Positions 42,745-51,026 are shown, counted from the first letter of the stretch. The stretch is DNA of 64,000 nt from Sinorhizobium psoraleae (GCF_013283645.1 NZ_JABEKV010000009.1:45450-109449); one strand, 5' to 3'. Translations and numbers: made by a program. Notes: generated by a model not told the origin, from the letters alone.

Positions 42745-42775
42745 ACGAGGGGAGCCCCGAAGCCCCTCCCCTCGT
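42745..42775 (+). terminator. GC-rich hairpin after the 42.4-kb gene
   Basis: ACGAGGGGAG (42745-42754) and CTCCCCTCGT (42766-42775) form a perfect 10-bp stem with an 11-base loop. It lacks a run of Ts. A closely similar hairpin (TTGAGGGGAGG / CCTCCCCTCAA) follows the ParB-like gene at 50220-50250, which suggests a shared element family rather than chance. Confidence 0.55.
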
Positions 42776-43167
42776 ACTCCCCTCCCCATCCACGGCGGCC
42801 GCCCCGCTGACACGAGCCGGCTCACTTCGCCTTGTTGTCGTTGTCGGGCCGTCGAACACAGTTGCCAACCTGGACCCCGCTACAGCAAAACCGCGACCGA
42901 GATCCGGCCTGAAGGCCGGATGGCGACTTGCCGATTGACGGCGAAGGCGGCGGCTGAGGCTACGAACGCCGCGTTTTCCGGCCTCTCCTTAGGTGGCTGT
43001 CCGCAATCTGATGCTGCGCACGATACGTCAGGGCCGGCCTTGGCGTGCAACCCTAAAGGGTTCTCCTCTCCTCTTCGCTCCGTTGTGACCGCTTCGCGGT
43101 GCACTCGGCCGTCCCAGCCGTATTCGAGCTTCGCGATTACGCACAACCACTAAGGAGGATCACCCTC
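42776..43167. other. Long GC-rich leader without a gene
   Basis: About 390 bp lie before the small gene at 43168. The sequence ends in CACTAAGGAGGATCACCCTC, which contains a near-perfect Shine-Dalgarno. Like the leaders of the genes at 40168, 48198, 53638 and 55632 it is GC-rich, C-biased and non-coding. No large repeat of the 40-kb type is seen here. Confidence 0.45.
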
Positions 43168-43359
43168 ATGAAAACGCTCGTAACCTTCTGCCAGAAAACC
43201 GGCCGCCGCCTTCGCCTCTACATCAATCGGCAAGTCGTCAAACTGTCCCATAAGGGCCAGTTGAAAATCTCGGTCTCGCTTCCGCTCATCGCTAAGGTCG
43301 AGGTCAGCTACCAGTGCGAGTTCAACGCCAAGGCCGACAACGACAACAAGGCGAAGTGA
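43168..43359 (+). CDS. Small basic protein (63 aa)
   Basis: MKTLVTFCQKTGRRLRLYINRQ... is 63 residues, basic, and beta-strand-rich (LKISVSLPLIAKVEVSYQCEF). AAGGAGG lies 10 bases before the ATG, the best ribosome-binding site in the window. A strong terminator follows 6 bp after the stop, so it is a monocistronic unit with a long leader. Function unknown. Confidence 0.7.
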   Translation: MKTLVTFCQKTGRRLRLYINRQVVKLSHKGQLKISVSLPLIAKVEVSYQCEFNAKADNDNKAK

Positions 43360-43364
43360 ACAGC

Positions 43365-43391
43365 GCCGCGCCCTGCAGTGCAGGGCGCGGC
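43365..43391 (+). terminator. Intrinsic terminator after the 63-aa gene
   Basis: GCCGCGCCCTGCA and its exact complement TGCAGGGCGCGGC (13 bp) surround one central base and are followed by TTT. Very stable, though the T-run is short. Confidence 0.75.
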
Positions 43392-43436
43392 TTTCCGCCG
43401 TGGCCCGAAAGGACGGGCGGCAGAGCCGCCCGCTTG

Positions 43437-43622
43437 CTACCACCAGAGGCGGTCCCACCAGCTCTGGATGGCGTAGACGGTCTTCGCGCCAACCCAGTAG
43501 TATCCGAAGCACAGTGCGGCCACGATTGCGGCCCAAAACGGATGCACTTCGAAATACAGCGTCCCGAGCAGGAAGGTGATGACAGTTCCGACGATGCCTG
43601 CTTTGATGTCGATTGGTTCCAT
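43437..43622 (-). CDS. Small membrane protein (61 aa)
   Basis: From ATG 43622 (MEPIDIKAGIVGTVITFLLGTLYFEV), 61 residues with two membrane segments (about 9-25 and 29-48) and an aromatic C-terminus. GAGGA upstream supports this start over ATG 43637. Unknown function. Confidence 0.5.
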   Translation of the reverse strand: MEPIDIKAGIVGTVITFLLGTLYFEVHPFWAAIVAALCFGYYWVGAKTVYAIQSWWDRLWW

Positions 43623-43804
43623 GTTTGCTATCCTCATGAAAAGGCTACAGATTGTTGATGAGCCTGTAGCTTCTTGATTCTAGCCTGGACCCTTGCAAGG
43701 CACTAATCGGAGAAAATTTCGCCAACGACAAATTAGCGGCTTTATTGTTGCCGACGGGTATCGACTGCCTATCTTCCAATGGCCACAACGGGGGAAGGCA
43801 GACT

Positions 43805-44044
43805 GTGAACCATAAGAATCTCGGCCACGCCGCTCTCATGTTCGCCGTCTCGAGCACGATGATGTGGATCAGCAGATTGGCCCTGCCCGAATATTGGAAG
43901 GCAGTTGCCGAGGGCCGGGCCTTCAACAATGTCGCTCTGGATGTCCTGTTTCTCATGTTGCCGGCGCTTGGCTTTGGTGTCGGCGTTTATGGAATGGCGC
44001 TTTCCGGAATCCTGTTGGGGAAGGCTTTCCCCCGGATTTTCTGA
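43805..44044 (+). CDS. Small membrane protein (79 aa)
   Basis: A 79-residue protein with GTG start (GGGGGAAGG upstream). Two or three hydrophobic helices (ALMFAVSSTMMWISRLAL, VLFLMLPALGFGVGVYGMALSGILLG). Composition is typical of a small integral membrane protein; no family recognised. Confidence 0.5.
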   Translation: MNHKNLGHAALMFAVSSTMMWISRLALPEYWKAVAEGRAFNNVALDVLFLMLPALGFGVGVYGMALSGILLGKAFPRIF

Positions 44045-44120
44045 AGCCGACAACGTGTCATCGCGGCCAGGGTGGCGTTCCAGAGACGGCATTGTTGAGG
44101 CCGCTGACCTCGGCACTCGG

Positions 44121-44375
44121 TCAGGCTAGGCCACCAACAAACCCGCTCAGCTCGTCAAGCCGGACCATCGACAGCCGGACAGCACCACGGCAGCCGCGCG
44201 CCCGACAGACGGTCTCGCGTTCTACCTCGTCTATATAGAGAAATTCCCGTTCCGGCGAGACGCACACGATCGCCCGCGTCAGGTAGTGAACGTGACCACA
44301 TTTCCTGCATCGCGCTTCAAGCTTTTGGTGATCAGCCAGATCACCGATACGGATATTTTGCTTCCAGCTCCTCAT
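44121..44375 (-). CDS. Small zinc-ribbon protein coupled to the Y-family polymerase
   Basis: An 84-residue protein from ATG 44375. The polymerase stop and this ATG share one base (TGATG), so it is translationally coupled. CRKCGHVHYL and CRARGCRG provide four cysteines in a zinc-ribbon pattern. It may be a DNA-binding partner of the polymerase or an independent small regulator. Longer reading to 44453 would lie inside the polymerase gene. Confidence 0.65.
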   Translation of the reverse strand: MRSWKQNIRIGDLADHQKLEARCRKCGHVHYLTRAIVCVSPEREFLYIDEVERETVCRARGCRGAVRLSMVRLDELSGFVGGLA

Positions 44376-45640
44376 CACCAGAAATCCTCCGCGGATGGAA
44401 TGCGCGTGTAGCTTATCTTGCCGCCGACGTGTCCGCCCGCCGGCGGCCGCCACGGACCGAGACTGACAACGGTACCGGCATAGCGCGTGTTCAGATTGTC
44501 GATCGCGTTGCTGGCGCTCTCCCAGCGCCGGCGCGTGCTATCGTCATTGAGGAGTAAGTCGAGCTGCCGCTCGTGCGACGGAGATAGATCGTAAAGAGTG
44601 ACCCCGATCCGGAATATCGTTATTCCTCGCGGGTGATCGCGGCGAACCTGGTCCCACAGCTCTGCCAGTCCGGAAAGGATTGCCTGGTCATCGTTGACAA
44701 CCGGCAGATGACGCTTGCCCATCCATGAGCCGGCCCGGATCGACAGCCATAACCACAAGCCGCCAGCATAGAAGTTTTCCCGGCGCAGCCGCCGTGCCGC
44801 CTTGATCAGAAGCAGGCGCGAAATCTCGCGTGCGCCGGCAAGCGTCCGCGCCTCCGGCGGAAGGACGCGGCCATGTCCGAACATCCCGCGACTCGATGCC
44901 GGGGCCTGAATGTCGTAACCGTGCAGCGCGTACCAGAGCCGTTCTCCGGTGACATTACCCCACAGCTTGCGCATGTGTTTCGGCTGAAGGTTATAGAGCT
45001 GTTCGGTCGTGTAGATCGACGACCGGTAGAGCCGCTTCGCCATATTGCCGCCGACGCCCGGAATATCTTCCATTGCCACCTCAAGCAGCGGCGCCGGCAT
45101 GTCTTCAGGTCGCCAGATGGCGAGCCCGTCGCCGTATCGGCCGCCGCTCCGCTTGCCTTCCTTGCATGCGATTTTCGCGAGCTGGCGATTGGCGGCAAAG
45201 CCGATCGAGCACGTGATCCACGGGCCGACGTTCTCCGCGATCGTCGCCTTGATCGCGGCGGTCAGGCCGTGGGGGTCCGCCCGGCCGGCCTCATCGAGGC
45301 GGCACGTCAGCTCGTCGATCGACTTGGCCGTATCGATCGGAATAACGGTTTCGATTTCCGACAAAAGTGCATTGTGCGCGCGGCGATAGAGGTCCGGCTT
45401 TTGAGGCACCAGCACCAAATCCGGACAGAGCCTCCTTGCCTCTTCGATCGGCATCACGTTCTTGACGCCGAAGGCTTTCGCTTCGCGCGAGCAGGCGATG
45501 ACGGCCGTCCTGGTCGTTCCCGCAAACGGGACGACGCCGACCGGCCGACCTCTCAAACGCCGATCGCATTGCTGTTCGACCGACGCGAAGAAGCCATCGA
45601 AATCCAGATAGAGGCGTTCGATCGTCTCCGGTTTGCGCAT
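44375..45640 (-). CDS. Y-family (translesion) DNA polymerase
   Basis: A 421-residue DinB/UmuC-type polymerase. Motifs: LYLDFDGFFASVEQ (metal-binding Asp) and KSIDELTCRLDEA (catalytic S-I-D-E), followed by the helix-hairpin-helix MEDIPGVGGNMAKRLY. The C-terminal little-finger domain is present (about residues 240-350). Such polymerases copy damaged DNA with low fidelity. AGGAG precedes the ATG at 45640. A perfect LexA-type box lies 19 bp upstream, so it should be SOS-induced. On a plasmid this helps recovery after damage or conjugative entry. Confidence 0.93.
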   Translation of the reverse strand: MRKPETIERLYLDFDGFFASVEQQCDRRLRGRPVGVVPFAGTTRTAVIACSREAKAFGVKNVMPIEEARRLCPDLVLVPQKPDLYRRAHNALLSEIETVIPIDTAKSIDELTCRLDEAGRADPHGLTAAIKATIAENVGPWITCSIGFAANRQLAKIACKEGKRSGGRYGDGLAIWRPEDMPAPLLEVAMEDIPGVGGNMAKRLYRSSIYTTEQLYNLQPKHMRKLWGNVTGERLWYALHGYDIQAPASSRGMFGHGRVLPPEARTLAGAREISRLLLIKAARRLRRENFYAGGLWLWLSIRAGSWMGKRHLPVVNDDQAILSGLAELWDQVRRDHPRGITIFRIGVTLYDLSPSHERQLDLLLNDDSTRRRWESASNAIDNLNTRYAGTVVSLGPWRPPAGGHVGGKISYTRIPSAEDFW

Positions 45641-45658
45641 GTTTGCTCCTGTCGATGG

Positions 45659-45673
45659 GAACAAAAGCAGAAC
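45659..45673 (-). promoter_or_regulatory. LexA (SOS) box of the polymerase gene
   Basis: On the minus strand the sequence reads GTTC-tgctttt-GTTC, an exact match to the alphaproteobacterial LexA direct-repeat consensus GTTCN7GTTC. It lies 19 bp upstream of the polymerase start, where it would overlap the promoter or leader. Confidence 0.85.
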
Positions 45674-45732
45674 ACCCGCATATGGTTCCTCGTCAAGAGG
45701 AATTTTTTCTTATGCGTTGTATGAACCTTCGA

Positions 45733-45966
45733 TCAGGTCTCGCGCATGAATCGCAAGCCTTTGTCCGTCAGGCCCAGAGACGTCAAGCTTCCTTGCGTCA
45801 ACACGGGATGCTGAACCATCGCAAGCTTATGATCGAGCAGGACGCGGATGCGTCGCCACGGTAGGTCGAGTTCTTCGCCACGCACGATCGCCGTCATGTC
45901 GGCCATGGCATCGCGGCGTTGAGGGTCCGTCATTGGCGGTGCTTCATACTGACCGAATATGCTCAT
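45733..45966 (-). CDS. Small hypothetical protein (77 aa)
   Basis: MSIFGQYEAPPMTDPQRRDAM... is 77 residues with AAGGAG 8 bases before the ATG, which supports translation. The C-terminal half LVQHPVLTQGSLTSLGLTDKGLRFM-like pattern (HKLAMVQHPVLTQGSLTSLGLTDKG) suggests a winged-helix-like mini-domain. It is the gene just upstream of the SOS box and could be read from its own promoter. Function unknown. Confidence 0.6.
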   Translation of the reverse strand: MSIFGQYEAPPMTDPQRRDAMADMTAIVRGEELDLPWRRIRVLLDHKLAMVQHPVLTQGSLTSLGLTDKGLRFMRET

Positions 45967-45995
45967 GCGGTTTCTCCTTCACGCCCCTGGTGTCT

Positions 45996-46964
45996 TCAGA
46001 AACGCTCGTTATTGTCCTCTTCATAGCCAGGATAGTCATCTTCCTTGGCGTAGTATTCCGCCGCGTCATACGTGCTCGTCTTCTTGAAACGGTTCGCCAG
46101 ATTATTATCAACCGCAGCAAGGCGTGACAGGCCGTGAATTTTCAGGCGGCACGCCACGCACTCGAATTGGCTCGGCAGGTAATCCTGCGTTTCGACGACC
46201 AAGCCTTGCTCAGCATCCAGCTTCACAACCGCGGGCGTAATCGCCTCGCCCTGAACAAGTGCGATCGACGTGCAAGCAGGACAAGTTACGCGATGTCCCA
46301 CCTGCCGCATTGCCCATACCTTTGCCAATTCCACCAAAGAAGAACGCTCGTCATCGCCCAAGGCGAGCCATTCCTTTCGGTGAGCCTCGACGTCGGCCAA
46401 AACCGCCTTCGCGCTCTTGTCTGCCTCCGCGGCAATGAGCTTTTCCGCAACCTCAGCTTCCGAGCCGTCGATAAAGTCCGTTAACGTCAGACCCATCGTC
46501 GCAAGGAGCGCCTTGCATGCCGCATAGAATTGCGGTTGCCAGGAAGAGCTGGCAATTCCCTCAAACACCGCTTCGCCTGAATGAAGTTCGCTGTTGCGCC
46601 GTCCCGTGTGCACCACACAGAAGCTATGGTTCTCCGAAACAAATAATTCCGGATAGATCCCGGTCAGCCGCTTGAACACTTCCGTGACAGTGATCGATTT
46701 TGGCGCGGTTTTACCCTCATTTGGCTCAAACCCGAGCGCATGGTACAGGTTGGTCCAGTTTTTATCATTGTCGGCAAGCAAGGCCGGGCTGACATTTGAC
46801 AGGGCGGCCCTGCCCAGTAGTTCCAGAGCCAGGCTGGACCAGAGCGCCTGCTCCCATCCGTCGGCAGAGTCCGCCATCCGTTCGGCATAGCGCAGCGCTT
46901 TCGCGAACAACGCTTCGGCATCCCAGTTATCAGGCGTCGGCCCCGGCTCAATCGTCTTCTTCAA
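45996..46964 (-). CDS. Hypothetical protein with zinc ribbon and HEPN-like motif
   Basis: A 322-residue protein starting with TTG 46964 (GGAGG 6 bases upstream; TTGA overlap with the preceding stop). The N-terminal helical half has VVHTGRRNSELHSGEAVFEG, where R-N-x3-H is like a HEPN ribonuclease motif. CPACTSIALVQGEA...FECVACRLKIHG forms a zinc ribbon at about residues 225-275. The C-terminus is acidic. It could be a defence-type or nucleic-acid-sensing protein, but that is inference. Confidence 0.6.
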   Translation of the reverse strand: MKKTIEPGPTPDNWDAEALFAKALRYAERMADSADGWEQALWSSLALELLGRAALSNVSPALLADNDKNWTNLYHALGFEPNEGKTAPKSITVTEVFKRLTGIYPELFVSENHSFCVVHTGRRNSELHSGEAVFEGIASSSWQPQFYAACKALLATMGLTLTDFIDGSEAEVAEKLIAAEADKSAKAVLADVEAHRKEWLALGDDERSSLVELAKVWAMRQVGHRVTCPACTSIALVQGEAITPAVVKLDAEQGLVVETQDYLPSQFECVACRLKIHGLSRLAAVDNNLANRFKKTSTYDAAEYYAKEDDYPGYEEDNNERF

Positions 46965-47653
46965 TGCAGCCTCCCCAAATACACGCGCTCAAGCCTGCGT
47001 CCCTCGCAACCGGACGGGACCAGCGCTCGGGCATGGAGCATGCGCCAGTTATCAATGACCAATGTATCGCCTCGCGTCGCGAGCGCGATCGGCTGGCACA
47101 CTCGGAGACGCATCGCCTCCCGGAATTGCGCGGAGCCCTCCTCTCCGGCTTTGCTGGCGGGCTGTATAAATACCTCATCCCATCTCAGGATGGCACCCTC
47201 TTCCACCGGCTGATAGATTCGCAGCAGCGGAAGTTTTCCCTGGACCGGACGGCGCGGCCGGACGATCGCCCGTGCGAGAAGGTCAAGTCCGACGCTACGG
47301 GCCAGCTCGGCCCCGTCAATCAGCATTGTCGGCACTTCCCTGAAGCCGACGACACAGCGCAGCATTAGGTAGCGCGGCGGCGCGCGCCAGTGCGCCATGT
47401 CGGTATGAAACGGAAAGCCCTGGAGCCCGTAGAGCCCGCTATAGGAGTTTGGCGTCGAGGCTTCTTTCGCGGCCGGCGTCAGGGTGTGCACGGGATCGCC
47501 GTCGCCAAGCGACAACGGCTCGCCGAACGACGCGGCCACATCGCCAGCCGATCGCTCCGGCCGCCAAGCCGGCATCAGGGCATAGCCGCGTTCGAGCACC
47601 TGGTCCCGAAGGCTGTTCATCCAACCATCCGTTGCTGATTTCTCTGTCAGCAC
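46961..47653 (-). CDS. Fe(II)/2-oxoglutarate dioxygenase, TauD/TfdA-like
   Basis: A 230-residue protein of the clavaminate-synthase-like superfamily. Metal ligands: FPFHTDMAHW (His-x-Asp) and the distal His in NWRMLHARAL, with RLERVYLGRLH near the end containing the oxoglutarate-binding Arg. The GTG at 47653 or ATG at 47620 could be the start. Substrate unknown. Overlaps the next gene by 4 bp, which ties an oxygenase to the zinc-ribbon protein. Confidence 0.75.
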   Translation of the reverse strand: MLTEKSATDGWMNSLRDQVLERGYALMPAWRPERSAGDVAASFGEPLSLGDGDPVHTLTPAAKEASTPNSYSGLYGLQGFPFHTDMAHWRAPPRYLMLRCVVGFREVPTMLIDGAELARSVGLDLLARAIVRPRRPVQGKLPLLRIYQPVEEGAILRWDEVFIQPASKAGEEGSAQFREAMRLRVCQPIALATRGDTLVIDNWRMLHARALVPSGCEGRRLERVYLGRLH

Positions 47654-47936
47654 GATAGCCGGATGCCACCCTCACGCGCAATCTCACTTTTGCCAGCGGA
47701 GTTCGCCGGCGACGCGGAGCGCTACATACTCGGAGCGGCGACGGCGAACGGGCGGTCTCCGGCCGATACTACATGGAACCGCATGCCGGGGGCAGTCGGT
47801 CCCGGTTTCCGTCCTTCGGTCGGCGCTATGCTAAACCTCCTGCGGCTGCCCTTTAACCGGTCAAGCGGTGCGCGAACTGGCTTCGGCCGCTGCGCCGCCT
47901 TCGCCTGGTATGCTCATTGTTTCCTTCAGTGGGGAA

Positions 47937-48197
47937 AGGGCGCTCGGCCCCTCTCCCCTGCAAGGGGAAAATCGGCCTCCCCGTCCTTCCTGCGCTCGCC
48001 CGGCTCGCTTCGTGCAGGATCGACGCGGATCCGCATCCGCGGATTTGCGTCGCCCCTTCGGGCGGGCGATCCCCCTCCGATTTGTCCCCTTGCCCCCCTC
48101 TCCCCCGCTGTTCCGCACGAGCTCGGGGAGCAGGAGCGGGGCTCCTGCCCCTTCGGGCACGAGACCGCTTCGCGGGAAAAAGGGAAAGGGAAGTATC
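47937..48197 (+). repeat. GC-rich leader repeat, copy 3 (long)
   Basis: Aligns over ~250 bp with 39906-40167 and in part with the minus strand of 12275-12358. Palindrome GCAGGAGC-ggg-GCTCCTGC at 48130-48148; GAGACCGCTTCGCGG near its end. It ends 60 bp or less before the ATG of the ParB-like gene. The 47654-47936 region upstream holds no gene that I can support. Confidence 0.8.
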
Positions 48198-50120
48198 ATG
48201 ACCGAGATCATCACCATCGCATTGAACAAGCTGGACGCCGATCCGAAGAACGTTCGCAAGACCTACAGCGCCGAGGGCGTCGAGGCGCTGGCCGCCAACA
48301 TTCGAGAAGACGGCTACCGGCTGTTGCAGAACCTCGTTGTTCGCAAGGGCGACAAGAAGGGCCGCTATTTCGTGACGGCGGGCGGCCGCCGCCTTGCCGC
48401 ACTCAATCTGCTGGCTAAGGCGGGGGAGATAGCTAAGGATTTCCCCGTCGAGTGCAAGGAGCGCGAAGGCGAGATCGCCACGGAAATCAGCCTTGCCGAG
48501 AACATCTTGCGCGAGGACATGCACCCGCTCGATCAGTACGAGGCATTCGATGGGCTTGCCAAGCAAGGCAAGGATGTTGCCGATATCGCGGCCCGTTTCG
48601 GCACGACCGAAATGGTCGTTCGCAAGCGGCTGGCGCTCGCCCGCGTGTCCCCGGTGCTGTTGCAGCTTTACCGTGATGAGGACATGAGCTTTGCGCAGCT
48701 ATCGGCCTTTACAGTCAGCGATGATCACGAAAGGCAGGTGGCGGTTTGGAACGCGCTTCCCTCTTGGAACCGCGATGCGCAATCGATCCGGCGAGCGCTC
48801 ACAGAGGAAATGATTGCCGCCACGGATAAGCGCGTGCAATTTATCGGCGGGCTGGCGGCTTACGAGCAAGCAGGCGGAGCGGTCAAACGCGATCTGTTCG
48901 ATGACCGTAACGCCGGATATGCGACGGACGCCGCCTTGGTCGAAAAACTCGTGGCGGAGAAGCTCGAGGCGTCCGCCTCGAACGTTCGCGCCGAAGGCTG
49001 GCAATGGGTGGAGTGCTCCGCAACGGCCCCCGCTGGCTATCATGCCCTGAAGCGCCACTATCCGGAGGCGATTGCTCTTTCGGAGGAAGATCAGGCCGCT
49101 CTTGATGGCGCACAGACGGAATATGACGAGCTTGCCGAGTTGATCGAAAACGGCGTGGCCGACGACGAGGCAGAGACAAAGCTGGCAGAGGTCGAAAAAC
49201 GGATCGACGCGTTCAATGCCCGGACCGAAGGCTACAGCCCAGAGGCATTGGAACAGGCGGGAGCCTTCGTTTTCCTCGATTATTACGGTCGGCTTGCCAT
49301 CGAGCGCGGTTTCGTAAAGCCGAATGAAGGCGCCGAGACGGAGGACGAGGATGATGAGGGCGATGGCCAGCCGAGCGGCAAGGGCACACAAGCGCCTAAA
49401 GTCCCGTCTATCAGCCATTCGGCTGCTCTGATCGAGGACCTGACGGCTCATAAGACTGCCGCGCTGCGCATCGAACTGGCGAACAATCCGGAGGTCGCCC
49501 TTGTTGCCGTCGTTCATGCGATGCTGTTGCGCGTGGCCTACCCGTACAATACGGAGCAGAGCGCCCTTCAATTGTCGCTGACACACGAGCGCTTGGAGCC
49601 GTCGATCAAGGACGCCGAAAGCTGCAAGGGGCTGGCCGCCTTCAATGACCTTGCGGACAACTACGGCCATCACCTGCCCGGCAATCCTGCCGATCTGTTC
49701 GATTGGCTCTTGGAGCAGCCGCAGGACAGCGTGCTTGCGCTGCTTGCGTTCGGCGCGGCGCACGCGGTCAATGCGGTGGAAAAGAAGTTCACGGACCGGA
49801 AAAAAGGCATCGAGCAGGCGAACCAGCTTGGCCACGCGCTCAAGGTGCATATGCCGGATTGGTTCGAGACGACGGGCGACAGCTATTTCAAGCACGTCAA
49901 CCGGACGACCATTGAACTTGCGGTGGCCGAGGCAAAAGGCAGTGAAGCGGAATTGTCGGTGAGAGCCGCGACCAAGAAGTCCGAGGCGGTGACGATCGCG
50001 GACCGCCTTGTCAACGGCAGCGGCTGGCTACCGGCTCCTGTTCGGATATCCTCACCCGAACAGACCGACGAGGGCAAAAGCTCCGCCGAACACGAGCAGT
50101 TCCCCCAAGCGGCTGAGTAA
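48198..50120 (+). CDS. ParB/Spo0J-like nuclease-domain protein of plasmid accessory type
   Basis: A 640-residue protein. ParB N-domain at about residues 1-100 (ALNKLDADPKNVRKTYS..., TAGGRRLAALNLLA, ISLAENILREDMHPLDQYEAF, with the E-N-x-x-R-x-x-x-x-P-x-D ParB motif). An HTH follows at about 125-155 (DVADIAARFGTTEMVVRKRLALARVSP), then a long C-terminal part with acidic and coiled stretches. This long type occurs on conjugative plasmids without an adjacent ParA and is distinct from RepB at 59193. GGGAAGTATC precedes the ATG. It may act in plasmid establishment, but that is unproven. Confidence 0.85.
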   Translation: MTEIITIALNKLDADPKNVRKTYSAEGVEALAANIREDGYRLLQNLVVRKGDKKGRYFVTAGGRRLAALNLLAKAGEIAKDFPVECKEREGEIATEISLAENILREDMHPLDQYEAFDGLAKQGKDVADIAARFGTTEMVVRKRLALARVSPVLLQLYRDEDMSFAQLSAFTVSDDHERQVAVWNALPSWNRDAQSIRRALTEEMIAATDKRVQFIGGLAAYEQAGGAVKRDLFDDRNAGYATDAALVEKLVAEKLEASASNVRAEGWQWVECSATAPAGYHALKRHYPEAIALSEEDQAALDGAQTEYDELAELIENGVADDEAETKLAEVEKRIDAFNARTEGYSPEALEQAGAFVFLDYYGRLAIERGFVKPNEGAETEDEDDEGDGQPSGKGTQAPKVPSISHSAALIEDLTAHKTAALRIELANNPEVALVAVVHAMLLRVAYPYNTEQSALQLSLTHERLEPSIKDAESCKGLAAFNDLADNYGHHLPGNPADLFDWLLEQPQDSVLALLAFGAAHAVNAVEKKFTDRKKGIEQANQLGHALKVHMPDWFETTGDSYFKHVNRTTIELAVAEAKGSEAELSVRAATKKSEAVTIADRLVNGSGWLPAPVRISSPEQTDEGKSSAEHEQFPQAAE

Positions 50121-50188
50121 TTCAGTCGCTGGGCCGGTCACGTTACCCGCGTGATCGGCCCTCCCGCTGTTTGGAGCGCACCGATGTT

Positions 50189-50250
50189 TGCGGGCAGGAT
50201 CGACCTGCCCGCAATCATCTTGAGGGGAGGCCCGAATCCCCTCCCCTCAA
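50189..50250 (+). terminator. Two tandem hairpins after the ParB-like gene
   Basis: TGCGGGCAGG / CCTGCCCGCA (50189-50213, 5-base loop) is followed at once by TTGAGGGGAGG / CCTCCCCTCAA (50220-50250). Both stems are perfect. Lacking T-tracts, they may act as RNA-stabilising structures as well as terminators. The second resembles the hairpin at 42745. Confidence 0.65.
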
Positions 50251-50315
50251 ACTCCCCTTCCCGCCCGGATTCGGATGGCGCGATTTCGTATTTGTGTTGA
50301 TGAGGATATGAAAAA

Positions 50316-50335
50316 GAGGATATGATAATATCCTC
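50316..50335. promoter_or_regulatory. VapBC operator palindrome
   Basis: GAGGATAT-GATA-ATATCCTC is a perfect 8-bp inverted repeat 16 bp upstream of the antitoxin ATG. Further half-copies (GAGGATATG at 50302, AAGGATATG at 50338) flank it. This is the arrangement expected for antitoxin or toxin-antitoxin autorepression. Confidence 0.75.
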
Positions 50336-50351
50336 GAAAGGATATGCCGCC

Positions 50352-50591
50352 ATGCCGCTCTACATCAAGGATCCCGAGGTGGACAGGCTCACCGAGGAGC
50401 TTATCGGTCTCACGAAATCCAGCAAGGTTGAGGCGGTCAAAGCCGCGCTCAAGCACGAGATCGCCAACCACAGAGGTAGTCTGCCAATGCGCGAGCGGCT
50501 TGCCAAGTCCCTTGCCATGGCCCGCGAAGCTGGCCCGTTCGCTCCCGGCGACCATAAACGCGAAACAGATGAAATGTGGGGCGAAGACTGA
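50352..50591 (+). CDS. vapB: VapB-type antitoxin
   Basis: A 79-residue antitoxin of the VapB/PSK group. The N-terminus MPLYIKDPEVDRLTEELIGLTKSSKVEAVKAAL is the ribbon-helix-helix DNA-binding part, and the C-terminal FAPGDHKRETDEMWGED would block the toxin. ATG 50352 is preferred to the longer frame from 50322. The stop directly precedes the toxin ATG. Confidence 0.9.
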   Translation: MPLYIKDPEVDRLTEELIGLTKSSKVEAVKAALKHEIANHRGSLPMRERLAKSLAMAREAGPFAPGDHKRETDEMWGED

Positions 50592-51026
50592 ATGCTCTTC
50601 GTTGATGCCTCAGTCGTCGTCGCGATCCTCGCCCAGGAGCAAGACGCCGCCGAACTCATGGGCCGGTTAGAGCGGGACGGCGGTCCTTATTACATGTCAG
50701 CCGTGGTCCGTATGGAGGCCACCCTGTCGCTGACGCGCAGGTTGGCCGAGGCAACCGGCAAGGACAAGCCCGCCACCGCCGAAATGATGGAGATCGCCCG
50801 CCGCCTGGTCGATCAATTTGTTGCCGATCTGGAAGCGCGAGAGGCAATGATTTCCGGCGATGTAGGTAGCAAAGCTCTCGATGCCGCTCAGCAGTTTGGA
50901 AAAATTGTGAATCATCCGGCAAAGCTGAATATGGGTGATTGCTTCACCTATGCCTGCGCCAAGGCTTACCGCATGCGGATTGCTTACAAGGGCGATGATT
51001 TCGGCCAGACCGATCTAGGCTGGTAG
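50592..51026 (+). CDS. vapC: VapC-type PIN-domain toxin
   Basis: A 144-residue PIN ribonuclease. Conserved acids: MLFVDASVVVAIL (Asp5), RMEATLSL (Glu), and MGDCFTYACAKA (Asp near residue 117). The domain is complete and adjacent to its antitoxin with no gap. VapC toxins cleave tRNA or rRNA; with VapB this would be a plasmid-maintenance module. Confidence 0.9.
   Translation: MLFVDASVVVAILAQEQDAAELMGRLERDGGPYYMSAVVRMEATLSLTRRLAEATGKDKPATAEMMEIARRLVDQFVADLEAREAMISGDVGSKALDAAQQFGKIVNHPAKLNMGDCFTYACAKAYRMRIAYKGDDFGQTDLGW

Noticed and set aside
48198..50120. Reading the ParB-like gene as the partition partner of RepA
   Set aside because: A normal repB lies directly after repA at 59193. This protein is about twice as long and has no ParA beside it.
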